DNA of 44,074 nucleotides from Rhodospirillales bacterium (GTDB lineage Bacteria > Pseudomonadota > Alphaproteobacteria > Rhodospirillales > JAPHRK01): the NCBI GenBank assembly GCA_026196105.1, contig JAPHRK010000035.1, positions 66,341 through 110,414 of the forward strand, in the 5' to 3' direction. Shown here piece by piece: positions 31,719 to 40,933 of the stretch. The notes beneath the pieces are model-generated. The model searched no databases. It was not told where the DNA came from and saw nothing but the letters and a program-made list of their open reading frames with translations. The translations under genes were made by a program, and so were the position numbers. Numbering within the stretch: position 1 is the stretch's first letter; the number at the start of each line of letters is the position of its first letter.

Positions 31719-33800
31719 ATGAGCTTTTCCGAGCTAGGACTTACTGAAGACGTCCTCAAAGCTGTCGACGATGCCGGATATACGGAACCGACACCGATTC
31801 AGAAACAAGCAATTCCTATCGTTCTCATGGGACGTGACGTTCTGGGTTGCGCCCAAACAGGAACGGGGAAAACCGCTTCCTTCACTTTGCCATTGATTGA
31901 CATTCTTGCCTCCGGGCGAGCCAAAGCCCGCATGCCACGCACTCTTATCCTGGAACCAACCAGAGAGCTTGCAGCCCAAGTTGCGGAAAATTTTGAAACC
32001 TATGGCAAATATAACAAACTCAACATGGCCCTGCTGATCGGTGGCGTTTCCATGGAAGAGCAAAAAGCAAAACTCGACCGTGGCGTCGATGTGCTTATTG
32101 CCACGCCTGGACGCTTGCTTGATCTCTTTGAGCGTGGTGGTTTGCTCCTCAATGATGCCAAAGTATTGGTTATTGATGAAGCTGATCGCATGTTGGATAT
32201 GGGTTTCATCCCAGATGTAGAGAAAATCGTTTCTTTCCTTCCTAAAATCCGTCAAACCCTTTTCTTCTCAGCAACAATGCCACCTGCGATCCGCAAGCTG
32301 GCAGATATGTTCCTGATGAACCCAAAAGAAATTACCGTTGAAGCCCCTTCAAGTGCCTCAACCAATATCATCCAAGGGCTTTATCGCCTGAGTGGTCGTG
32401 GTCAAGGGGGACAAACTCAATGGCGCAAAAGAGCGGTACTTCGTAAACTGCTCCATAATGATAATGTTAAGAACGCCATTATCTTTTGTAATCGCAAGCG
32501 CGATGTTGGCATTTTACACCGTTCCCTAACCCGGCACGGTTTTAATGCGGCGCAACTCCATGGTGACATGGTGCAATCTGCCCGTATGGAGACTTTGGAC
32601 CAGTTTAAAGCTGGCGACTTCACCATGCTTGTATGCAGTGATGTTGCTGCCCGGGGTATCGATATTAAAAGCATGAGTCATGTATTTAACTTCGATGTTC
32701 CCACACATGCTGAAGATTATGTCCATCGAATCGGTCGAACAGGACGCGCTGGCAATGAAGGCCATGCTTTCACCTTAGCAACCAGTGACGATACCAAATA
32801 CCTAGGCTTCATTAATAAGCTTATTGGCATAAATATCCCAGAACTTGACCTAAAAGAACTCATGGGTTCTGAATATGATGAAGTTTTTTCATCCTCAGGC
32901 AATAGCGATGACAGCCGAGGTCGCCGGGACAACAACCGGAATAGTCGTGGTCGTAAACCACGCGAAAATAACAAGCCTCGTGAAGAGCAAGCCCCAGCAC
33001 CTCAAACTGATGTAGAAGTCAAAACAGAACAAAAGCCCGAGCCAAAGCAACCTGAGAAAGCAACCTCCAATGAGGATCGGGCTCCACGTAACAACAACCG
33101 CAATAACCGCAACAACAACGACCGAAACAACAATGACAAACGTCGTGGACGTGGTCGCTATCGGGATAATTACGATGATGAGCCCGATATTCCTGTAAAA
33201 GGATTCGGAGACAATCCTCCAGCCTTTATTCTTGAAGCGGCAATTCTTGTCCCAGAGAATAAGGCCACTGAAGAAAAAGCGAAGCCTAAGCGGAAGCCAC
33301 GCAAAGCAGCACCTCGCCGCAAAAAAGCGGAGATAAAGGAAGAAACACCAACTGTTGAAGCAGAGACTACCTCTGAAGCAATAGAAGTTGTTGAAATTCC
33401 TATCGTTGAAGTTGATGCTGTTGCTGAAAGTACGCCTGAAGCCAACGTCACTGAAGCTGCTGTCCCTGAAGAAGTTCAAGCTCCTGCAAAGAAAGCGGAA
33501 GAAGCAGAAGACGCAATGGTAGAAGAGGTTTCTGTTAAAGAAACTGCAGAACCTGCGACTGTTGAGCAAGCTGCTGCGATTGTTGAAAAAGCAGCTAAAT
33601 CAGTTGACGAGAAGCTTCTTCCTGCTGAAGTAGATGAAGAACCTGTAAGTGTTGAATCTGCTGCAGCCCTAATTGAAAAAGCAGCAAAAGCATTTGAAGC
33701 GGCTCAACAAAAATCAGCGACTGAAGAAAAAGAAAATTCTACGCCGGAAGTAGTTGAAGTTACCCCGGCAATAGAGGAAACTTCTGAACCTTTAAAGTAA
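31719..33800 (+). CDS. DEAD-box RNA helicase with long disordered C-terminal tail
   Basis: The 693-residue protein has a RecA-like helicase core (about 1-385): Q-motif at residues 23-28, Walker A A-Q-T-G-T-G-K-T at 45-52, D153-E-A-D, S-A-T at 184-186, and H-R-I-G-R-T-G-R. From about residue 390 it is low-complexity: an RGG/Asn-rich patch, then a long acidic Glu/Ala/Val tail that contains a twice-repeated Ala-rich helix (near residues 620 and 650). It unwinds RNA in ribosome assembly, decay or cold adaptation. It is followed 14 bases later by a small Lrp-type domain gene. Confidence 0.93.
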   Translation: MSFSELGLTEDVLKAVDDAGYTEPTPIQKQAIPIVLMGRDVLGCAQTGTGKTASFTLPLIDILASGRAKARMPRTLILEPTRELAAQVAENFETYGKYNKLNMALLIGGVSMEEQKAKLDRGVDVLIATPGRLLDLFERGGLLLNDAKVLVIDEADRMLDMGFIPDVEKIVSFLPKIRQTLFFSATMPPAIRKLADMFLMNPKEITVEAPSSASTNIIQGLYRLSGRGQGGQTQWRKRAVLRKLLHNDNVKNAIIFCNRKRDVGILHRSLTRHGFNAAQLHGDMVQSARMETLDQFKAGDFTMLVCSDVAARGIDIKSMSHVFNFDVPTHAEDYVHRIGRTGRAGNEGHAFTLATSDDTKYLGFINKLIGINIPELDLKELMGSEYDEVFSSSGNSDDSRGRRDNNRNSRGRKPRENNKPREEQAPAPQTDVEVKTEQKPEPKQPEKATSNEDRAPRNNNRNNRNNNDRNNNDKRRGRGRYRDNYDDEPDIPVKGFGDNPPAFILEAAILVPENKATEEKAKPKRKPRKAAPRRKKAEIKEETPTVEAETTSEAIEVVEIPIVEVDAVAESTPEANVTEAAVPEEVQAPAKKAEEAEDAMVEEVSVKETAEPATVEQAAAIVEKAAKSVDEKLLPAEVDEEPVSVESAAALIEKAAKAFEAAQQKSATEEKENSTPEVVEVTPAIEETSEPLK

Positions 33801-33814
33801 GAATAGGCTGGTCC

Positions 33815-34054
33815 ATGCAAACCATCTTTGTTCAATTAAAATGCGAGCTCGGTCAGGTTTATGAAGTTGCCGACAGTGCGGTGGAAGTGGAACAAGTTTC
33901 TGAAGTCCACTCCACATCAGGTAAATATGATCTGATGATTAAGTGCTACCTCGGTGACGACGAAGATATCGGTCATTTTGTTACCGAGAGCATCCAAAAA
34001 CTCCCCGGCATAAAAGATACCTTCACAATGGTTGCTTTTAAGGCCTTTGCTTAA
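33815..34054 (+). CDS. Stand-alone Lrp/AsnC ligand-binding (RAM) domain protein
   Basis: The 79-residue protein is only the C-terminal ligand-binding domain of Lrp/AsnC regulators, without a DNA-binding part (V-Q-L-K-C-E-L-G-Q start, H-S-T-S-G-K-Y-D-L-M, and the final V-A-F-K). Such small RAM proteins form rings and bind amino acids or modulate Lrp. It follows the helicase gene by 14 bases and precedes fetA. Confidence 0.88.
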   Translation: MQTIFVQLKCELGQVYEVADSAVEVEQVSEVHSTSGKYDLMIKCYLGDDEDIGHFVTESIQKLPGIKDTFTMVAFKAFA

Positions 34055-34080
34055 GAGCCAATCTAAAGGAGCCATTGGCT

Positions 34081-34692
34081 ATGACAGATAAGGTGGTATT
34101 GGAGATTAAAGACCTCCGTCGCCTTGGCTTGTCACCTCTCTCCTTTAGCCTCTCAAGCGGTGAGTGCCTAGCTGTTCAAGGCCCTTCTGGGGCAGGAAAA
34201 TCTCTGTTACTTCGTGCAATTGCAGATCTCGATCCAAATGATGGCTCTGTTGCTCTCAACGGCATTTCGCGTAATCAACGAACAGGCGCTCAATGGCGAC
34301 AACAAGTTGCCTACCTCCCTGCTGAAAGCGGCTGGTGGTCTGAGCTTGTTCAGGACCACTTTGAAGATTGGGTAAGCGTTCGCAAAAAACTCCCTACAAT
34401 CCTTATGCCCGATGATGCGGGTGGTTGGGCTATCCAACGCTTGTCCACAGGCGAGAAACAACGCCTCGCCCTGCTCCGCGCCTTGGAAGAAAAACCCAAA
34501 ATTCTCCTATTGGATGAACCAACAGCGGCCTTAGACCCTGAAACAACTGCTGCCGTTGAAAGCATCGTTTCTACTTTCCTTGAAAATGGCGGCTCAGCGA
34601 TCTGGGTCAGCCATGATCGTGCTCAAGCTGGCCGGATGGCAAAACGTCTTCTCTCCTTAGAGAACGGAAATATGACGGAGAGTACGATATGA
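34081..34692 (+). CDS. fetA: ABC transporter ATP-binding protein FetA/YbbL
   Basis: The 203-residue ATPase has Walker A G-P-S-G-A-G-K-S (34-41), signature L-S-T-G-E (121-125), Walker B I-L-L-L-D-E (141-146) and switch His178. It pairs with the membrane protein encoded next. The E. coli FetAB pair is linked to iron export and oxidative stress tolerance. ATG 34081 is 9 bases after AGGAG; the TTG at 34075 is too close to it. It overlaps fetB by 4 bases (ATGA). Confidence 0.88.
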   Translation: MTDKVVLEIKDLRRLGLSPLSFSLSSGECLAVQGPSGAGKSLLLRAIADLDPNDGSVALNGISRNQRTGAQWRQQVAYLPAESGWWSELVQDHFEDWVSVRKKLPTILMPDDAGGWAIQRLSTGEKQRLALLRALEEKPKILLLDEPTAALDPETTAAVESIVSTFLENGGSAIWVSHDRAQAGRMAKRLLSLENGNMTESTI

Positions 34693-35486
34693 GTTACATC
34701 GCTCTCACCTATTGGGACTTGGCCTTTGTTTCTCTGCTTGTTCTTATCAATGCAGGAATATCCCTCTACCTCCAACTTGGTGTTGCTAAAAAACTGCTCA
34801 TAGCAGCAGTTAGAACCGCTATCCAACTTACTCTAATGGGGTTTGTCCTCAAGGCCCTCTTTGCCTTAACCTCTCCTCTCTGGACAGCACTTGCTGCCAT
34901 TTTCATGATCTTGTTTGCCGGACGAGAAATCATGGCCCGACAGGAACGACGGTTTAAAGGCTGGTGGTCATATGGGCTTGGCACCATCAGCATGACGATG
35001 GCTTCGTTCATCGTCACCATTGTTGCGCTCACAGCTATTGCTCCCGACCCTTGGTACGCCCCTCGTTTTGCCTTGCCTATGCTCGGTATCATTATCGGCA
35101 ATACGATGACAGGCATCAGCTTAGGCCTACATAATCTGCTTGAAGGCGTCACCAGAGAGAGAGCTGCTGTTGAAGCGCAGCTTTGCTTAGGGCGAACTAT
35201 TTGGGTAGCAACACGTCCCGTTATTCGCAAAGCCCTGCATAGCGCCTTTATGCCAATTATCAACTCAATGTCCGCTGCTGGCCTAGTCTTAATCCCCGGC
35301 ATGATGACAGGTCAAATTCTTGCAGGGGCAGACCCCATAGAGGCGGTAAAGTATCAAATTTTGGTTATGTTCGTTATTGCTGGCGGCACAGCTCTAGGCG
35401 CCGTCTCCGCCGTCTTTGGCGGTATCTCACGCCTTACAGACGCCCGCCATCGCTTACGGTTAGACCGCCTGGCAGAAAAGTCTTAA
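34689..35486 (+). CDS. fetB: ABC transporter permease FetB/YbbM
   Basis: The 265-residue protein has about seven membrane helices and the UPF0014 signature (G-N-T-M-T-G-I-S-L-G-L and R-A-A-V-E-A-Q-L-C-L-G). Together with FetA it forms a half-size exporter reported to move iron. Its start overlaps the fetA stop by 4 bases. Its stop shares a TTAA with the stop of the opposite-strand hydrolase gene. Confidence 0.9.
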   Translation: MSYIALTYWDLAFVSLLVLINAGISLYLQLGVAKKLLIAAVRTAIQLTLMGFVLKALFALTSPLWTALAAIFMILFAGREIMARQERRFKGWWSYGLGTISMTMASFIVTIVALTAIAPDPWYAPRFALPMLGIIIGNTMTGISLGLHNLLEGVTRERAAVEAQLCLGRTIWVATRPVIRKALHSAFMPIINSMSAAGLVLIPGMMTGQILAGADPIEAVKYQILVMFVIAGGTALGAVSAVFGGISRLTDARHRLRLDRLAEKS

Positions 35487-36265
35487 GCAAGACCTTTAAT
35501 AAAACTGACCATTGCTTCTAACGTTTCTTCTGGTTTGGTGTTATGAGGTGAGTGGCCACAATCAGGCAGGATACAAGTTTCTATCTTACCACCAATACCA
35601 GCTTCGGTTCTCACCACTTGTTCCATAGTGCCATACTCATCCCCTTCTCCTTGGATAATCAAAGTAGGAACAGTAATTTTTGGTAGGTATTCTTCGATAT
35701 TCCATTCAAGAAAATCTGGATCGAGCCAGATATCATTCCAACCCCAAAAAGCGTTATCCACATTAAGGCCATGATAACGACGTAGTTTTTTACGTAGGTC
35801 CGTATTGAGATAAGTTTCACGGGTTTCACTTATGGCGTCAACGGCAAATTTTTCGACGAATACATGGGGCGCTTCAAGGATCAGAGCTTGCACCCGGCCA
35901 TCTTTGACACCGCCCGCATTGATCAGGGAAATTGACGCACCATCGCTGTGACCAATTAAAATGGCTTTTTCAATCCCTGCCGTTTCCAGAACTTGGGGTA
36001 AAATTTCCAAGCCTTCAGTATGCATGAATTCAACGGCCCGTGGTAGACGTGCATATGAGGAATGCCCATAACAGGAGCGGCTATAAACCAACCCACGTCT
36101 GCCGGCAGCAGCAGCGACCTTATCGGGGAAATCTTTCCATAAAGCAGCACACCCTAAACCTTCATGGAGGAAAACCAATACAGGACCTTCAGCGTTTTCG
36201 TCACCAACCCAGCGATATTCCAATTCTTCATTTGGTAGAACTAAGCGCTCAACTACGTCATCCAT
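35483..36265 (-). CDS. Alpha/beta hydrolase, proline-iminopeptidase/esterase-like
   Basis: The roughly 260-residue protein has an alpha/beta hydrolase fold with the oxyanion region H-E-G-L-G, nucleophile elbow G-H-S-D-G, an acidic residue in G-E-G-D-E-Y and a catalytic His in C-G-H-S-P-H. The S-D-G elbow is unusual but known in some esterases. I chose ATG 36265, with AAGAG 6 bases before it; ATG 36271 lies directly after the same site. It follows the amidotransferase by 14 bases. Confidence 0.88.
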   Translation of the reverse strand: MDDVVERLVLPNEELEYRWVGDENAEGPVLVFLHEGLGCAALWKDFPDKVAAAAGRRGLVYSRSCYGHSSYARLPRAVEFMHTEGLEILPQVLETAGIEKAILIGHSDGASISLINAGGVKDGRVQALILEAPHVFVEKFAVDAISETRETYLNTDLRKKLRRYHGLNVDNAFWGWNDIWLDPDFLEWNIEEYLPKITVPTLIIQGEGDEYGTMEQVVRTEAGIGGKIETCILPDCGHSPHNTKPEETLEAMVSFIKGLA

Positions 36266-36279
36266 CACCATCTCTTAAA

Positions 36280-37050
36280 TCAGTTAAAAACAGATATACC
36301 TTCATGGAACACCAGGAAATCTCCAGGTGTTAAAACTGTCCATTCTTCATTATCGGTAAGGGGCCTCGTTGCCACCATAGTCACCACGTCGTTCGGGGTG
36401 GTTTCCTTGGCAAAATCAACCGTCATTTCCGTATCAATAAGACTAGCTTCCCCAAAGGGCGCCCGACGGGTCACCCAAGCCAGATGAGTACTGCAATAAG
36501 CATACAGATATTTTGAATCACTAAGCAAACCATTGAACACCCCTTGCTCATCCACTTTGGCAAAAAGCTTCTTGATAGTCCTCCATAAAGTTTCTGGCTT
36601 AGCCGGAGGCTTAGGGTATTTTTGGCGCAGTTGGTCCAGAACCCAACAAAAGGCATATTCACTATCTGTGGTACCGATGGGTTTGTAATACTTAAGCGGC
36701 CAGCGCTTAACCCCTTTAAGCTTGCCATTATGAGCGAACGCCCAATTACGACCCCAAAGCTCACGGGTAAAGGGGTGGGTATTTTCCAGGCAAACTCGAC
36801 CGTGGGTAGCTTGACGAATATGGCAAACTACATTGAGGCTTTTAATAGGATAGCCCTTAACCAACTTCGCGACTTCAGAGTCAGCACTGGCAAGAGGGTC
36901 ATGAAAAGTTCGGCATCCTTTACCTTCATAGAAGGCGATACCCCATCCGTCTTTGTGGGGGCCTGTACGCCCTCCTCGCTCCATAAGCCCTGAAAAACTA
37001 AAGCAAATATCCGTGGGAACGTTGGCATTAAGCCCTAACAACTCACACAT
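36280..37050 (-). CDS. Class II glutamine amidotransferase (YafJ-like)
   Basis: The 256-residue protein has the N-terminal nucleophile Cys2 and the Ntn-hydrolase motifs of class II amidotransferases (R-Q-A-T-H-G near residue 79, F-A-H-N-G near 105 and T-D-S-E-Y near 126). It hydrolyses glutamine to supply ammonia, but no acceptor domain is present and the substrate is unknown. It starts 3 bases after the dCMP deaminase stop. Confidence 0.92.
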   Translation of the reverse strand: MCELLGLNANVPTDICFSFSGLMERGGRTGPHKDGWGIAFYEGKGCRTFHDPLASADSEVAKLVKGYPIKSLNVVCHIRQATHGRVCLENTHPFTRELWGRNWAFAHNGKLKGVKRWPLKYYKPIGTTDSEYAFCWVLDQLRQKYPKPPAKPETLWRTIKKLFAKVDEQGVFNGLLSDSKYLYAYCSTHLAWVTRRAPFGEASLIDTEMTVDFAKETTPNDVVTMVATRPLTDNEEWTVLTPGDFLVFHEGISVFN

Positions 37051-37053
37051 ATT

Positions 37054-37527
37054 TTAATCAGTGCTTTCATCATCTTTGGGCATGGCGACAATTTTAATCT
37101 CGACACCCGCTTCATTAAACATCTCTCGAGAGATTTGCCGTCCCTCACCCCAGCGCTCACCAAAATCACCGCCCAGGCTGGCTTCATCAACAATGACCTT
37201 TTTCATACCAACTTGGATAATTGCCCGGGTGCAATCGGTGCAGGGGAAATGGGTAACGTAGATACTGCAGTCTTCCAACGGCACTCCGATTCGAGCTGCG
37301 TTAAAGATAGCATTGCGCTCTGCGTGCTCAGTCCAGTCATATTTATTGGGGCGCTCGTGGCGGTCTTCTCGATCATCATCGACTGAACGAGGAAAACCGT
37401 TATATCCGTAGGGGCCTGGGGTCCTATCTGGACGAATAACAACGGCCCCGACTTGGGTTGAACGGTCTTTTGACCAACTTGCGACCTCATGGGCCAAACG
37501 AAGGAAACGCACGTGCCACTTGGACAT
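37054..37527 (-). CDS. Deoxycytidylate deaminase-like zinc enzyme
   Basis: The 157-residue enzyme has the zinc motif His68-A-Glu70 and P-Cys96-T-D-Cys99, so it deaminates dCMP to dUMP for thymidylate synthesis. Some family members act on cytidine or other substrates; the length and motif favour dCMP. An open frame runs to 37587, but ATG 37527 has a GAGG/GGA site before it and gives the family N-terminus. It is followed closely by the amidotransferase. Confidence 0.9.
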   Translation of the reverse strand: MSKWHVRFLRLAHEVASWSKDRSTQVGAVVIRPDRTPGPYGYNGFPRSVDDDREDRHERPNKYDWTEHAERNAIFNAARIGVPLEDCSIYVTHFPCTDCTRAIIQVGMKKVIVDEASLGGDFGERWGEGRQISREMFNEAGVEIKIVAMPKDDESTD

Positions 37528-37600
37528 AATTCCATCCTCTGATAGTAACGGTGGGCACAACTTGCCATAAACTTTCCAACTGTTCAAAGGAGTCCTACCT

Positions 37601-38146
37601 GTGCCTTTAGCTTTTCAGTCGTTAAGCCACGGCGAAGTTGCTTTTGGTTTCTACAATATCGAAACCGATGCCCTTCTATTGGACAATTTATTCTTTTTTG
37701 CGACAGATTTTTGCCCTGCGGTTGTTACTCTTAAGGAAAAGCAATCTCAAGCAACGATTCATGGACATACCATTGAAACAAGGGAAAAAATGGGCGATTT
37801 GATGGGAGCTATTCATGGTCTCCACCATGCGGGTTATCTAGGTGAGCTCTATCAACTCTGGCCCTTTCCAAGAGACCCAAGCCTCTTTAGGCAAAAACTT
37901 GACGGACACCAACGGCGAAAAGAAACTCTCGCTGTTTTAGAAAAATACGCCGAGCCACAAGAAGTAACCTTAGGCCCTTTGAGCCCAGAACAAATTTCAA
38001 TTGGGCCATATATTTTTACCGAAGCGCAATTCCAAGAGCTTGTCGCCTATATTTGGCGCGGAGGTCATCCGACTTGGGAAGGTTTTGAGAAGGGTAAATG
38101 GCCTGATTATATGCAGGAAATGGTTCAGCTTTACGGGTTGGCTTAG
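37601..38146 (+). CDS. Conserved hypothetical protein
   Basis: The 181-residue protein starts at GTG 37601, with AGGAG 8 bases upstream. No known domain is visible; it has several histidines (H-G-H-T, G-L-H-H-A-G) that might bind metal. It is divergent from dCMP deaminase with a 73-base spacer and converges with the DUF2336 gene, overlapping it by 4 bases (TTAG). Function unknown. Confidence 0.75.
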   Translation: MPLAFQSLSHGEVAFGFYNIETDALLLDNLFFFATDFCPAVVTLKEKQSQATIHGHTIETREKMGDLMGAIHGLHHAGYLGELYQLWPFPRDPSLFRQKLDGHQRRKETLAVLEKYAEPQEVTLGPLSPEQISIGPYIFTEAQFQELVAYIWRGGHPTWEGFEKGKWPDYMQEMVQLYGLA

Positions 38147-39210
38147 GTAATATCCATCCAAGAATCGTCATTGATCCCATCGCCACCTGTTTCGTCAAAG
38201 GTATTTTGAGTCATCCCTACATAGACAGTTTTTCCACCACCGGCACCATAGAGAGTTTCAACCCGACCTTGGCACCAATCAAACTCTTCCATCGGCAAGT
38301 AGGCTTGTTTATAAAGCGCAAGAAAACCCGTACTCCCTTGATCTTTAAGAAGTATTCTTGCGTTTTGAACTGGGATTTTCGCCTTAATTGCGATGCCATA
38401 CTCGAAGAAATCTAAATCCATAATCTCCAGAGCTTTGAGAATAATTGAGGAAGTTAAGCGCCCGGTTTCTTCCATTTGAGTAATCAAAGCTGCAACATCT
38501 CTTACAGGCTTATTACTTCGCTCTAATAGGTTGGCAACTGTGTTTTCGCGCCCTTGTAAAACGGCTTCTTCCAGAATGCTGTCGCGCACATCATGCGTAG
38601 ATACGAGATACATGCGAAGCTCATCTGCAACAGTCGCGACCAAACGTTCCGCAATGTTGATAGGAAGAGAATTCCGAAAAACCATCCCGCTATTAATTTC
38701 TTCTACGTCCGAGTAGTTATCAATAACCTTATGGAAGGTTTCTTCTTCAATATCAGCCCCTTTATTATGGACAAGGGCTGTAACCACAACTTGATCACCA
38801 TGAACCACGAGGGCATCAGCTATAGCTGAGGATACGTTTTTACGTTTAGCAATTGCAGTTTGTTCTTCAGTGGCTCTCGTCTCAATGATATGTGAGAGCT
38901 CTTGATCAGTCAGGAGCTCTGAAAATTCCAGCACAGGAACAGAAACATCCGCCACATCATTGGCTAATTTCAGAGCTAATTCATGGGGAATATCTTTATT
39001 GTCTTTGAGACTTTCAGCAAGAGAAGCTCTTACTTTAACGGCTAAATCTTCAGAAAGAATTTTGAATAAGGAATGAGCAAGTTCACGGTCACTCTCTGAG
39101 AGGGTTTCCGTAGAATATTGATCTGCGAGCTTCTTGGCGACTGCGGCCCGTTCCCCGCGTGATACTTCGTCAAGAATTCGTTCTAAATCTTGCCCTAAAA
39201 GTAGGCCCAT
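38143..39210 (-). CDS. DUF2336-domain protein
   Basis: The 355-residue protein is all-helical with repeated Leu/Ala-rich helices (about residues 5-280) typical of DUF2336, a family found mostly in alphaproteobacteria. Its function is not known. Helical repeats of this type often bind proteins. It stands alone between a long spacer and the GTG-start unknown gene and overlaps that gene by 4 bases at the 3' end. Confidence 0.87.
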   Translation of the reverse strand: MGLLLGQDLERILDEVSRGERAAVAKKLADQYSTETLSESDRELAHSLFKILSEDLAVKVRASLAESLKDNKDIPHELALKLANDVADVSVPVLEFSELLTDQELSHIIETRATEEQTAIAKRKNVSSAIADALVVHGDQVVVTALVHNKGADIEEETFHKVIDNYSDVEEINSGMVFRNSLPINIAERLVATVADELRMYLVSTHDVRDSILEEAVLQGRENTVANLLERSNKPVRDVAALITQMEETGRLTSSIILKALEIMDLDFFEYGIAIKAKIPVQNARILLKDQGSTGFLALYKQAYLPMEEFDWCQGRVETLYGAGGGKTVYVGMTQNTFDETGGDGINDDSWMDIT

Positions 39211-39356
39211 ATTTTGCGACTCTTTTTCATATAGTCGTTATAATTATTTCACACTATTAAAACTCTAGCAAAAAACAACGCCTCTTCCTAGAAACTTATT
39301 CTCTTCGTTCAATAGCTTGAACTTCTCTGTAGAAACAAACTAAATTCAGATTACCT

Positions 39357-40784
39357 CTAAATTGAGAAACCACCTAATTTAGTTTCTAAATATTCAAGAA
39401 TACCATCACGCGCACCTTCACGACCCAAGCCACTTTCTTTCATACCACCAAAGGGTGCGGCGGCGGAGGTTGGGTTTATATCATTGATACCTATGATACC
39501 AAAGCGGAGCCCCTCATACATGCGCATAGCTCGTGAGATATCACGGGTATAAACATAGGCAGCAAGGCCGTAACTGGTGTCATTGGCCATTTCCAGGACA
39601 TCTTCTTCATTTTCAAATGGGATAATTGGCGCTACGGGACCAAAGGTTTCTTCACGATAAATAGCCATTTTTGAAGTAACACCAGCCAAAACAGTTGGAG
39701 CATAGAAATACCCTTTTTCTAAGCCATCGTTCGCCAGAACTTGACCTCCAGCAATAAGTTCAGCCCCCTTTGCCAGAGCATCCTTCACTTGGTTATCTAC
39801 CTTATCAATAGCAGCCTGATTAACCAAAGGGCCAATGACAACACCCTCTTCAAAACCACTTCCCGCCTTCATTTTTGCGACTCGGGCCTTAAAAGTTTCA
39901 ACAAAACGGTCATAAATAGAGGCATGAACAAAGAATCGGTTCGGGCTGATACAGGCTTGGCCCGTGTTAAGGAACTTAACCAATGAGCCCCCTTTAGCCG
40001 CATGTTCTGGGTCGGCGTCATCAAAGACAACAAAAGGCGCATGCCCCCCTAATTCTAAAGAAATTCGCTTCATATTTTTGCCAGCTTCACCTGCCAGCAT
40101 TTTTCCAACGCCTGTAGAACCGGTGAAAGTAAGTTTGCGAACCGCCGGGTTTGAGGTGAATTCAGCCCCAATAGGTTTAGGGTCTTCAGCCGTCACTAAG
40201 TTAACGACTCCAGCAGGAATACCAGCGGCTTCAAAGATTTTAAACATAGCAACAGCACACAAAGGAGTTGCTTCAGCCGGTTTTAAAACCACTGTACAAC
40301 CTGCCGCCAAAGCAGGGCCGACCTTACGAGTAATCATAGAAATGGGGTAATTCCAGGGGGTTACAGCAGCTACGACTCCGACTGGCTGCCGAATAACCAT
40401 AAAACGTTGGTCTGCACGACTTGAAGGGAGAATTTCTCCATTCACCCGCTTAGCTTCTTCAGCATACCAGAGAAGAAAATCTGCCCCATACTGGACCTCA
40501 TTGCGCGCCGCTTTGAGAGGTTTACCTTGTTCCTCCGTCATGGTGCGAGCAAGTTCTTCTTTCTGCTCAATCATCAACTGATAAGCTTTATAAAGGTAGG
40601 CTGAGCGTTGATAAGCTGTGGTCTTTGACCAATCCTTGAAAGCAACATCGGCAGCTTCAATAGCTTCACGAGCCTCTTTTATGCCCCCGTTAGGGACCTC
40701 GCGAATTTTCTCTCCATTAGCTGGATTAAAAACTGCGAAAGTTGTTCCGTCGCTTGAATCTTTCCATTGCCCATCAATAAACAT
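39357..40784 (-). CDS. gabD: NAD(P)-dependent aldehyde dehydrogenase, succinate-semialdehyde-type
   Basis: The 475-residue enzyme has the full aldehyde dehydrogenase set: Asn145 (T-P-W-N-Y-P), Glu244 (L-E-L-G-G), catalytic Cys278 (G-Q-A-C-I-S) and the cofactor loop F-T-G-S-T-G-V-G-K. Overall it resembles succinate-semialdehyde dehydrogenases of the GabD branch, which oxidise the aldehyde to succinate; an aliphatic or lactaldehyde substrate is possible. ATG 40784 follows GGGGTAG, so the upstream frame to 40817 is not used. Confidence 0.88.
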   Translation of the reverse strand: MFIDGQWKDSSDGTTFAVFNPANGEKIREVPNGGIKEAREAIEAADVAFKDWSKTTAYQRSAYLYKAYQLMIEQKEELARTMTEEQGKPLKAARNEVQYGADFLLWYAEEAKRVNGEILPSSRADQRFMVIRQPVGVVAAVTPWNYPISMITRKVGPALAAGCTVVLKPAEATPLCAVAMFKIFEAAGIPAGVVNLVTAEDPKPIGAEFTSNPAVRKLTFTGSTGVGKMLAGEAGKNMKRISLELGGHAPFVVFDDADPEHAAKGGSLVKFLNTGQACISPNRFFVHASIYDRFVETFKARVAKMKAGSGFEEGVVIGPLVNQAAIDKVDNQVKDALAKGAELIAGGQVLANDGLEKGYFYAPTVLAGVTSKMAIYREETFGPVAPIIPFENEEDVLEMANDTSYGLAAYVYTRDISRAMRMYEGLRFGIIGINDINPTSAAAPFGGMKESGLGREGARDGILEYLETKLGGFSI

Positions 40785-40933
40785 AATAACTACCCCAATT
40801 AAAACTGTCTGTTGCAACTTTCCTAATTGAAAAACTGTTTGGGAACAAACTTTTTTAGCGGAAAACCTTTGTTAACTTGCTGTGTATATACTGATTGTCT
40901 TTCGAAATGCCATGATGAGAGCAGGTTTTTAAA

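Noticed and set aside
32895-33569. 224-codon minus-strand open frame opposite the helicase tail
   Set aside because: Low-complexity Phe/Val/Ser-rich product that mirrors the repetitive coding strand.
34766-35302. 178-codon minus-strand open frame opposite fetB
   Set aside because: Antisense shadow of a clear membrane transporter gene, with no ribosome binding site.
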